Below the pieces are notes generated by a model. It did no database searches, was not told the DNA's origin, and was given only the letters and a program-made list of their open reading frames with translations. A stretch of 64,000 bases of DNA from Helianthus annuus (taxonomy: Eukaryota > Streptophyta > Magnoliopsida > Asterales > Asteraceae), in contig NC_035435.2 in NCBI RefSeq assembly GCF_002127325.2, positions 111,788,090 through 111,852,089 of the forward strand. Reading direction: 5' to 3'. This document shows positions 56,628-64,000 of this stretch, piece by piece (position 1 is the first letter of the stretch; each line of letters starts with the position of its first letter). Position numbers and translations under genes: made by a program.

Positions 56628-58196
56628 TCACTGAAATAGATGAGGGTATTTCCGCTTCAGTTCTGACTCAAGTTCCCAAGTATATTCTGGTCCCCTCTTT
56701 GAATTCCATTTGACTTTTACCAGTACTAGTCGCTTGTGTTTAAGAAACTTGACCTTCCGGTCTTCTATTTGTACAGGTTTCTTTATGAATTTCAGCTTTT
56801 CATTTACCTCCACATCTTGAAGAGGTACTACCAGGGATTCATCTGATAGACATTTCTTGAGATTGGATACATGAAATACATCATGTACTCCAGCTAGTTC
56901 TTCTGGTAGTTGTAAGCGATAAGCTACTGGTCCTATTCGTTGGATTACTGGGAATGGTACAACATATCTTGGACTCAGTTTTCCTTTCTTACCGAATCGT
57001 ACTACTCCTTTCCAAGGAGATACTTTCAAAACTACTTTATCTCCTATCTGGAATTCTAGTGGCTTGCGGCGATTGTCTGCATAGCTTTTCTGACGATCTA
57101 TGGCTGTTTTCAATCTTTCCTTGATTTGAGTTATCTTGTCAGTGGTTTCTTGTACGATTTCTGGACCTGATAATTGACTTTCTCCTATTTCTGCCCAACA
57201 TACAGGAGTTCTGCACTTGCGTCCATACAGTGCTTCGAATGGAGCGGCCTCGATGCTTGAGTGATAACTATTGTTATAGGAGAATTCGATTAATGGTAAA
57301 TGGTTATCCCTGTTACCACCAAAGTCAATTACACATGCTCGGAGCATGTCTTCTAGAGTTTGAATCGTCCTTTCACTTTGTCCGTCTGTTTGTGGATGAT
57401 ATGCAGTACTTAGATTGAGTCGGGTTCCCATTGCTTCTTGGAAGCTTGTCCAGAAACGGGAAGTGAAACGACTATCTCTATTCGATACAATGGAGAATGG
57501 GACTCCATGTAAGGATACTATTTCATCCACATACAGCTTGGCTAACCTTTCCATGCTAAAGGTTTCTTTCATAGGTAGAAAATGAGCAGATTTGGTTAAT
57601 CGGTCCACAATTACCCAAATCGCATCATTACCTTTTCTGGTTTTGGGTAACTTAGTAACAAAGTCCATTGTTATGAGTTCCCATTTCCATACAGGCATTT
57701 CTAACTGTTGTAGTAGTCCTGAAGGTTTCTGGTGTTCAGCTTTAACTTGTGAACAAGTTAGACACTTAGATACGTATTCGGCTATATCCTTTTTCATTCT
57801 TATCCACCAGAAATTCTTTCTTAAATCTTGGTACATCTTATTGTTTCCTGGATGTACAGTATACCTAGATTTATGAGCTTCCTCTAAAATCTTTGATCTT
57901 AAATTTCCCTGTTTAGGTACCCAAATTCTGCTTTTGTGGAATTTCCAAATTCCATCATTTCCTTGTTCCAATTCTTTTAGGTAACCTTTCATTCCTTCGG
58001 CATCGTCCTTGATTGTCGTTTCCTGAATTTCCTTTAATTGTTCCATTAAATCTACTTGTAGATTTATTCTAAGAGCACGGACTCGCCTTTGCTTCTCATG
58101 ATCCTTACGACTTAAGGCATCTGCGACTATGTTTGCCTTTCCTTCGTGATATTGAATATCACAGTCGTAATCACTTAGGATTTCCATCCATCTTCT
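56628..58196 (-). CDS. TekC RNase H end, integrase and chromodomain-like tail
   Basis: Same frame as the upstream gag-pol, separated only by TAA 58197-58199. Numbering from [10 protein letters not shown]: RNase H end (to about 28), integrase zinc module H105, H112, C142, C145, catalytic D175 and E272. The middle catalytic Asp is Asn (N236, in [12 protein letters not shown]), which should abolish strand transfer. [11 protein letters not shown] follows, then [17 protein letters not shown]. The chromodomain-like tail [18 protein letters not shown]...[10 protein letters not shown] ends KYPHLFQ. Confidence 0.93.
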   Translation of the reverse strand, partial: RRWMEILSDYDCDIQYHEGKANIVADALSRKDHEKQRRVRALRINLQVDLMEQLKEIQETTIKDDAEGMKGYLKELEQGNDGIWKFHKSRIWVPKQGNLRSKILEEAHKSRYTVHPGNNKMYQDLRKNFWWIRMKKDIAEYVSKCLTCSQVKAEHQKPSGLLQQLEMPVWKWELITMDFVTKLPKTRKGNDAIWVIVDRLTKSAHFLPMKETFSMERLAKLYVDEIVSLHGVPFSIVSNRDSRFTSRFWTSFQEAMGTRLNLSTAYHPQTDGQSERTIQTLEDMLRACVIDFGGNRDNHLPLIEFSYNNSYHSSIEAAPFEALYGRKCRTPVCWAEIGESQLSGPEIVQETTDKITQIKERLKTAIDRQKSYADNRRKPLEFQIGDKVVLKVSPWKGVVRFGKKGKLSPRYVVPFPVIQRIGPVAYRLQLPEELAGVHDVFHVSNLKKCLSDESLVVPLQDVEVNEKLKFIKKPVQIEDRKVKFLKHKRLVLVKVKWNSKRGPEYTWELESELKRKYPHLFQ

Positions 58197-61130
58197 TTAT
58201 CTCATATTTAACTCTTTTTGCCCAAATATATACCTTAAACTTTTATGATCTGTATAAACAGTAAACTTACTTCCATACAGATAATGTCTCCATATTTTAA
58301 GGGCAAAAATTATAGCTCCTAATTCTAAATCATGAGTCGTATAGTTTTCCTCGTGCTTCTTCAATTGTTTGGAAGCATACGCAATTACCTTCTTGCGTTG
58401 CATTAACACACATCCGAATCCTAATTTTGAAGCATCACAATATACTTCAAAGTCTTCTGTTCCTTCTGGTAAGGCTAAGATTGGAGCATTGGTTAATTTC
58501 TGCTTCAAGATTCTAAAGGCTTCTTCTTGTTTAGGTTCCCATTCAAACTTAATGGCTTTACAGATTAGCTTAGTTAATGGTACAGCTATCTTGGAAAAAT
58601 CCTTAATAAACCGTCTATAATATCCGGCTAAACCTATAAAACTTCTAATTTCCATTGCGGTTTGTGGAACCTTCCAATTGGTAATTGCTTCTATCTTAGC
58701 AGGATCTACATGAATACCTTCATGATTCACCATGTGTCCTAAGAATTGCACTTCTTGTAGCCAAAATTCACACTTCGAAAATTTAGCATACAATTTTTCT
58801 TTTCTTAACAAAGTTAAGCGTGCATGCAAGTGCTGACAATGTTCGTCCTGACTTTTTGAATAAATAAGTATATCGTCTATGAAAACAATTACAAATTTAT
58901 CCAAATATGGTTTACAGATTCTGTTCATCATGTCCATGAATGCTGCAGGTGCATTAGTTAACCCAAAGGGCATGACTGTAAACTCATAGTGTCCATACCT
59001 AGTTCTAAAAGCAGTTTTAGGTATGTCTTCTTCTTGAACCTTTAATTGATGATATCCGGAGCGCAAGTCTATCTTAGAAAAATACTTAACGCCTTGTAAT
59101 TGATCGAAAAGATCATCAATCCTAGGTAATGGGTATCGATTCTTAATTGTAACCTTATTTAGCTCTCTATAATCGATACACATTCTCATTGATCCATCTT
59201 TCTTTTTCACAAACAACACTGGTGCACCCCAAGGGGATGAACTAGGTTGTATAAATCCTTTGCTTAGTAATTCATCTAATTGCTTCTTCAATTCTAGCAT
59301 TTCGGTGGGAGCCAATCGATAGGGTGCCTTGGCTATCGGTGTAGTTCCTGGAATTAGATGAATCCTAAATTCTACCTCCCTATCTGGTGGTAACCCAGGT
59401 AAATCTTCCGGGAATATATCTGGGTATTCTGAGACTACAGGAATTTCCTTAAGTTCCTTACCTTTAGTACTAATGATTACTGAAATCATATATACTATTC
59501 CTTGTTTTCGTTCATAATTAGCAACTTTCATTACTGATATGAACTTCAGTGGCTTTCGAGGTTTATCTCCTGTAATCATGATTACTTCTCCAGTAGGTGA
59601 TTGAATTTCTATAGAGTTTTTATCACAAATGATTTTAGCATGGTTGGCTATTAACCAATCCATTCCTAACACAACATCAAATTCAGCTAATTTCATAGGT
59701 AATAGGTTTGCAACAAATTTATGACCTGCAAGTTTTATTCCTACTTTTTGCAAAACCTGATTGATTTTTACTGAATTCCCATCGGCGGTTTTGACTGTAA
59801 AAATCTGCCTAATGGTAGTTAAGGGTAACTTAAGAGCTTGGCAGAATGAAGTATTTATAAAACTTTGGTTTGCACCAGAGTCAAATAATACTTTTGCATA
59901 AACGTCGTGAACTAAAAACGTACCGGCTATCACATCCGGGATGAGCTCTGCTTCTTGAGTGGTTAGCTGGAATGCTCTGGCATTCTTCTTAGTAGCTCCT
60001 TCGGTCGCCTTGGTTTTGTTGTCCACTGGTTTGACTAACTTAGGACATTCTGTTTTGAAATGTCCGGCTTCTCCATAATTGTAGCAAATTATGGATTTCT
60101 TTCTGCAGTTCTCTTCACGATGTCCTATCGTTTTGCAAAAATTGCAAAGTTTGTTACATTTTCCAAAATGTTTCTTTTTGCAAATTTTGCAGAATGGCAA
60201 AGTTGAAGATTGCCCTGCTCCTCTTTTCTTGAAATTACTATTACCCACCCTAAATCCTTGGGTAATTTTCTGAGCTAGTTCCTTCTTCCTGTCTTCATCT
60301 CTTGTGCGTATCAATTCATCGGTCAGAGTGTTAGCTAATTCTACAGTATCGTCAATAGTGCGAGGTCTCGCAGCCTTAACGATATTTCGAATTTCGCTAA
60401 TTAATCCCCAAATATAGCGAGAAATGAGTACCGGTTCTGGCGAAGCCAGTGTTGGTACCACTCTAGCATATTCAAAAAATGTCGAAGTATAACCACGACA
60501 ATCTACACCTATCATCCGATGAGTTAGGAACTTATTTGCCATTTGTTCCTTTTCATACTCAGGACAGAATTTTCTTTCTACAAGACTCTTAAATTCTTCC
60601 CAAGTCATAGCATAAGCCCTATTTCTTCCTTTAGCTTGTAGCACTGTGTTCCACCATTCGAGTGCTCCTTCTTTAAACAAATTTGATGCGTACATGACCT
60701 GATCATCTTTGGCACACTTACTTATTGCAATTACTGCTTCGGTTTTCTCTAACCAACGCGGTGATGCAGTTGCCCCTTCATTGCCTGCAAATTCAGTGGG
60801 TTTACAAGCAATGAATTCTTTGAAAGTGCAACCAGGTGTTGCAGCTTTCTGTTTCTTAGGGAGCGGCGTGTGCTGGGATTCGTTATCATGATTAACATGA
60901 TTATTGCCTCCGTTTATACTATTACTGAAGTTATCTTCAGAAGTACGTTTACTAGGAACGATATGTTGCGGTTCGATTGGACTTTTTACAGTAGCAACGA
61001 ATGCTGGAATAGCATTGGTTATCCCTTGAGCAACAATATTTTCAATATCTTGTCTAGTCATATATTGATCCCTTGGATGTTGCTCTGATTGATTAACCTC
61101 ATTTACCAGTTCATTACCAATATTTGCCAT
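58197..61130 (-). CDS. TekC Gag-Pol: gag, nucleocapsid, protease, RT, RNase H
   Basis: I start at ATG 61128-61130 ([18 protein letters not shown]); the frame upstream is low-complexity. About 977 residues. Gag core about 100-280 ([41 protein letters not shown]). Knuckle [14 protein letters not shown] (329-342); a second knuckle [14 protein letters not shown] (349-362) has Tyr for its second Cys. Protease DSGA at 417-420. RT with [31 protein letters not shown] and catalytic FIDD. RNase H with [17 protein letters not shown] and YTDHKS. The frame ends at TAA 58197-58199 in NMR*RRWME, where Gln is expected (CAA-to-TAA). Gag and Pol share one frame, as usual for plant chromoviruses. Confidence 0.94.
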   Translation of the reverse strand: MANIGNELVNEVNQSEQHPRDQYMTRQDIENIVAQGITNAIPAFVATVKSPIEPQHIVPSKRTSEDNFSNSINGGNNHVNHDNESQHTPLPKKQKAATPGCTFKEFIACKPTEFAGNEGATASPRWLEKTEAVIAISKCAKDDQVMYASNLFKEGALEWWNTVLQAKGRNRAYAMTWEEFKSLVERKFCPEYEKEQMANKFLTHRMIGVDCRGYTSTFFEYARVVPTLASPEPVLISRYIWGLISEIRNIVKAARPRTIDDTVELANTLTDELIRTRDEDRKKELAQKITQGFRVGNSNFKKRGAGQSSTLPFCKICKKKHFGKCNKLCNFCKTIGHREENCRKKSIICYNYGEAGHFKTECPKLVKPVDNKTKATEGATKKNARAFQLTTQEAELIPDVIAGTFLVHDVYAKVLFDSGANQSFINTSFCQALKLPLTTIRQIFTVKTADGNSVKINQVLQKVGIKLAGHKFVANLLPMKLAEFDVVLGMDWLIANHAKIICDKNSIEIQSPTGEVIMITGDKPRKPLKFISVMKVANYERKQGIVYMISVIISTKGKELKEIPVVSEYPDIFPEDLPGLPPDREVEFRIHLIPGTTPIAKAPYRLAPTEMLELKKQLDELLSKGFIQPSSSPWGAPVLFVKKKDGSMRMCIDYRELNKVTIKNRYPLPRIDDLFDQLQGVKYFSKIDLRSGYHQLKVQEEDIPKTAFRTRYGHYEFTVMPFGLTNAPAAFMDMMNRICKPYLDKFVIVFIDDILIYSKSQDEHCQHLHARLTLLRKEKLYAKFSKCEFWLQEVQFLGHMVNHEGIHVDPAKIEAITNWKVPQTAMEIRSFIGLAGYYRRFIKDFSKIAVPLTKLICKAIKFEWEPKQEEAFRILKQKLTNAPILALPEGTEDFEVYCDASKLGFGCVLMQRKKVIAYASKQLKKHEENYTTHDLELGAIIFALKIWRHYLYGSKFTVYTDHKSLRYIFGQKELNMR

Positions 61131-61386
61131 ATGATAATATATATAATTTTTATTAGTATTTAATAAATAGCAATTATACATAAACAATCAGACAATTTAC
61201 AATACACGTATAGTCAAAACTATCGATTTCTCGATTTCATTTTATATCGGTTATAGTATGGATCACTACACACAAATATTTTACAGGGTTTTATTCGTAG
61301 TTATGTTACAGACTGATTTTACTATTTACTTTTACTATTACACAACTATAGTTTTACCACCTTCCTATCTCTCGCCACTTGTCGTT
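61131..61386 (-). other. TekC spacer between accessory ORF and gag
   Basis: About 250 bp, AT-rich, with no coding seen. Much shorter than the 1-kb spacer in TekA. Confidence 0.6.
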
Positions 61387-62208
61387 CTAAAAACGCATTT
61401 CCCTTTCATCATATTTCCAGGCAATTTGTCCTCCTATCTCCCTGATTCTATTTCCTGCATCCATCAATTCTTCACCATAATGACGAAGTTCCGCCATATT
61501 TTCGTTACTCATTGGTGGATTAGGTAGGGGTTCTGGATCGAATTGTGGAAAAAAGGAATAAGGGTCGTTGACAATATTTTGAAATTGCCAATCATTTTTC
61601 CACCATTCGTCCATTTCTACAGGTTGAGAGTGGACTATTGGTTCTGAGATTGCTGGTTCAAAGTTCATAGGGAGTGGATTTTCACTAGGATAGGTAAAAA
61701 CATTCGTATTGACAGGTTGAATAGTCTCACAGTTTGCCAATAGAAAATCTATTTCATCCTGAAAAGTTATTCCCTGGTTTTGGTTTTGGTTTTGGTTGGA
61801 GCTTTCTCCAATTTCTATCTGAGTTGGTCTAGAACCTTGTCCTACTTCCATTTCTATATCTTTAGAATATTCCTCAAACTGTTTTTCCATTTGCCTAGAA
61901 TCTTTCTTGACTTCAGGTTCCATCTCTTGCTGTTTAGTACTTTCTTTGATTACAATTTCTTTTCCTTTTCCTAAAGGGTTGTTTATTTTAGGAAGTTTCG
62001 AAGCTGGCTTTTTCCTACGGATACGGCTAACCCACACATAATTCTTTCTTTTCTTTCGTTTTGGCTTTGCCAAAGGTGGAGCATTGAATTCTACAGGTTG
62101 TTCCACATCAGCAAAGTATCCAGGGAAATCTTGGGAAACTTCTACATTCACCGGGTAAAGATCGAGGTTCTAAAAGGCTTCAGATATCTCATTCATGCTG
62201 TGTAGCAT
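61387..62208 (-). pseudogene. TekC accessory ORF 1 upstream of gag
   Basis: The likely start is ATG 62206-62208 (MLHSMNEISEAF). A TAG at 62170-62172 interrupts after EAF, and the frame then runs openly for about 260 codons to 61387. The product is acidic and probably disordered: an early Lys/Arg block (KPKRKKRKNYVWVSRIRRKK) resembling a nuclear-localisation signal, Gln/Asn repeats (NQNQNQNQ), a Pro/Trp-rich region (EWWKNDWQF), and a charged helical end (ELRHYGEELMDAGNRIREIG). I recognise no domain. It matches TekA's extra ORF in place, orientation and general make-up (disorder, basic patch, helical end) but not in obvious sequence. Confidence 0.65.
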
Positions 62209-62369
62209 ATATGCAAAATGCACAAAATACTAAGTTAAAACTTTGGAACAAAGTTTAACAAATAAACATCAAAGTTTTATTGCACACTTTTGTACAAATA
62301 ACAGGAAAGAACACACTCGGATTTATTTATTTTATTTACTGGGAAGTGCTATTACTAGACTTAGGGTTT

Positions 62370-62693
62370 TTAAAGATTTGCATGTTCTGCTACTGTAGCT
62401 AGCATATACAAATTTGCCCATTTCTCATCTAGCTTGTCTTCCAAAGGTGATTTATTGATTAATTCCTGGGTTTCCTTTTTAATCCTCTTTTCTCAGATTT
62501 GTTCTTTACTTTTCTTAATAATCATACTCCTTTTTCTAGGAGAAAGCAGTTTCTCATATTGTGCTTTTCACACAAATATTCCTTCTTCAGGAATTGTAGG
62601 GAGTTTTGAAGATTTGTTTTGGGATGAACTTCCCTCTTCATAGACTGACCTATCTAATTTAAGATAGATATCTTGCGGCTTTTGCTTACCCAT
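62370..62693 (-). pseudogene. TekC accessory ORF 2 (small)
   Basis: 108 codons from ATG 62693 (MGKQKPQDIYLKLDRS) to TAA 62370-62372, interrupted by two in-frame TGA codons. The rest is coherent, charged and helical (YEKLLSPRKRSMIIKKSKEQ, KSPLEDKLDEKWANLYML). CGA-to-TGA or TGG-to-TGA changes would explain both stops. Lies between the primer site and accessory ORF 1. Function unknown. Confidence 0.5.
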
Positions 62694-62793
62694 ACTGTAA
62701 CTGACAAATAATCAGTTTAATAAAACACATAATCACATAATAGTAATCAGGAAAAATTAAGTATCTCTAAATACTTAATTAGCTTAACTCAGT

Positions 62794-62806
62794 GGCTCTG
62801 ATACCA
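62794..62806 (-). other. TekC primer binding site
   Basis: TGGTATCAGAGCC on the minus strand. The spacer to the LTR is 9 bp, longer than the 2 bp seen in CopA, TekA and TekB. Confidence 0.9.
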
Positions 62807-62815
62807 CCTCATTTC

Positions 62816-64000
62816 TGTCATGGCCCCCGACCCGGTTTGACCCGTTTCAGGAGCCGCGGGACAGAAATCCCGTGATATTTATTTATGTGATTTTAGCAGC
62901 GGAATTTTATCATCAGGATCGTTTTAAAGCTAAAAACTTTTCCCGATTATTTTATTTCACAATTCGGGATAAAACCCCGATAATTTAAAATTATAAGGTT
63001 TTACTGAGAAATCTTTATTTTTACAAAACATATTTCTTTATTTTATAATGAGCCATTACTTTAAGCCTGCACTGCTTCCCATCACTTTTCCTGAATTACA
63101 ATAGATCACCTGAAACATGTTTGAAAAAGGTTTTGTCAGCGGGGAAATACTGAGTGAATCATTCAGTTTACTAAAATGACTCGTTTATTATAATTTACAG
63201 TATTAAGAGTTTTTACATATGTTTCTGATATCTACCAACTACCCACAGTATTTGTCAGTCGACCGGATCTGTGACTGTGGTCATATCACCATTGGCTGCC
63301 CCAATGAATGACGTATATCACTTAATTTTAGGTTCGCCCACCTAATGTGATTAAAACAGTAGTAATGTGCACAATACCCCACATACTGGCTGTAATTTGG
63401 TTATTACATAAACTTAATCACTGTAATTTATAATTCTGAAAATAATTTGGAGTATTGTAAAACATTTGATAAAAAGAGAATGACTCACATTGCAGATTTA
63501 ACACGGACAGAATATGGTTTTAGCCTTGTGAACCTAATTTAAATAATAATGCACACAAAACCGGGTTAGTGATCAATACAGCAGTTACGATAACTCACGA
63601 GATCAAATTCTCACAACGAACGACAAAGTGCGATACTTAAACATTCATCGATTTAACGACGAACGACAAAGTATAACCCTATGTGGGCGGCACTTAAACA
63701 TCCATTGGATATATTGATCAGTCGGAATATGAATCGTAATAGCGATCGAGTAATTACCCTGTTTTGTGGCAGCAATTCGATACCCGTGTGTGTTTAATTG
63801 TAATATTATAGCTCTAATTCGACGTACAGAGAGTATTTTTGCGTCGTTTCAACTTCTGTAAGCTAGTGCCAATGTCTGCTATTTATAGTGATTTTTGAGA
63901 CTGGCTTACGGACCGTATGGCTTTTCCCTTTACGGTCCATAAAGGGTGCAGTCTAATTACATAGACTAGCTGGGTTCGGGACTAGCTTGCATGACTCACT
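62816..64000 (-). repeat. TekC 5' LTR, truncated by window
   Basis: Matches 55200-56386. TATA box at 63879-63888 and TTACGGACCGTA words at 63904-63946 as in the left copy. Confidence 0.95.

Larger units (their letters stand above)
38621..64000 (-). mobile_element. ElC: large-ORF LTR element without visible polymerase
   Basis: The left LTR (3' LTR in its own orientation) and PPT are present; the 5' LTR is beyond the right edge. It is inserted in CopB gag after VKEQE. The coding region runs leftwards from ATG 54544 and, after removal of TekB, continues to about 39553. It is further split by TekC. No protease, RT or integrase was seen in the ElC-derived sequence in the window. It may be non-autonomous, or its pol may lie outside; the short distance between ORF end and PPT argues for the former. 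Confidence 0.75.
55200..64000 (-). mobile_element. TekC: Ty3/Gypsy chromovirus, cut by window edge
   Basis: The left LTR is complete (55200-56591). The right LTR starts at 62816 and leaves the window after 1,185 bp. PBS and PPT show leftward transcription. The single gag-pol frame is intact over about 1,500 codons except for one TAA. Two additional ORFs precede gag. By eye about ten differences separate the visible LTR parts. The left duplication would be CTTTC (55195-55199); the right one is out of view. Confidence 0.94.

Overview
The window looks like repeat-packed nuclear DNA of a flowering plant, and I see no host gene in it. Nearly every base belongs to LTR retrotransposons inserted into one another. 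The gag types, Tekay/Del-like chromoviruses and LTR styles resemble what I know from the daisy family (Asteraceae); that assignment is inference and I cannot name a species. Names used here: CopA, CopB, ElC, TekA, TekB, TekC for elements, SoloA and SoloB for solo LTRs.

Layout. 1-1479 is AT-rich flank. CopA (1480-10579, minus strand, TSD TTACT) is a complete-ended Copia-type element with a very long Gag and almost no pol. 10580 to about 10950 is flank. A second Copia-type element, CopB (plus strand, start near 10.95 kb), is cut into pieces. TekA (11114-25417, plus, TSD TTGCT) sits in its LTR. SoloA (27785-36317, minus) sits in its gag. ElC (38621 to beyond 64000, minus) sits further along the same gag. 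SoloA is itself split by SoloB (28007-31437, TSD AATCA) and carries a four-copy, ~967-bp tandem array (31154-35023). ElC is a large-ORF element with no polymerase seen in the window. It is split by TekB (40262-51765, minus, TSD AAAAT) and by TekC (55200 to beyond the right edge, minus).

How the parts relate. The three Tek elements are Ty3/Gypsy chromoviruses with gag, protease, reverse transcriptase, RNase H, integrase and a C-terminal chromodomain-like tail. All are disabled by a few stops, frameshifts or active-site changes, many of them C-to-T or G-to-A. TekA and TekC carry extra sense-strand ORFs between the primer binding site and gag; TekB does not. CopA and CopB share an unusually long two-zinc-knuckle, coiled-coil Gag. 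Nesting gives a relative order of events: CopB, then SoloA and ElC within it, then SoloB, TekB and TekC within those, then the tandem array. CopA and TekA can be ordered only relative to their targets.

Most notable: the reconstructable two-step origin of the 967-bp array; the accessory ORFs of TekA and TekC; the long Gag proteins; and clusters of short palindromic words next to the TATA box in every LTR family here.
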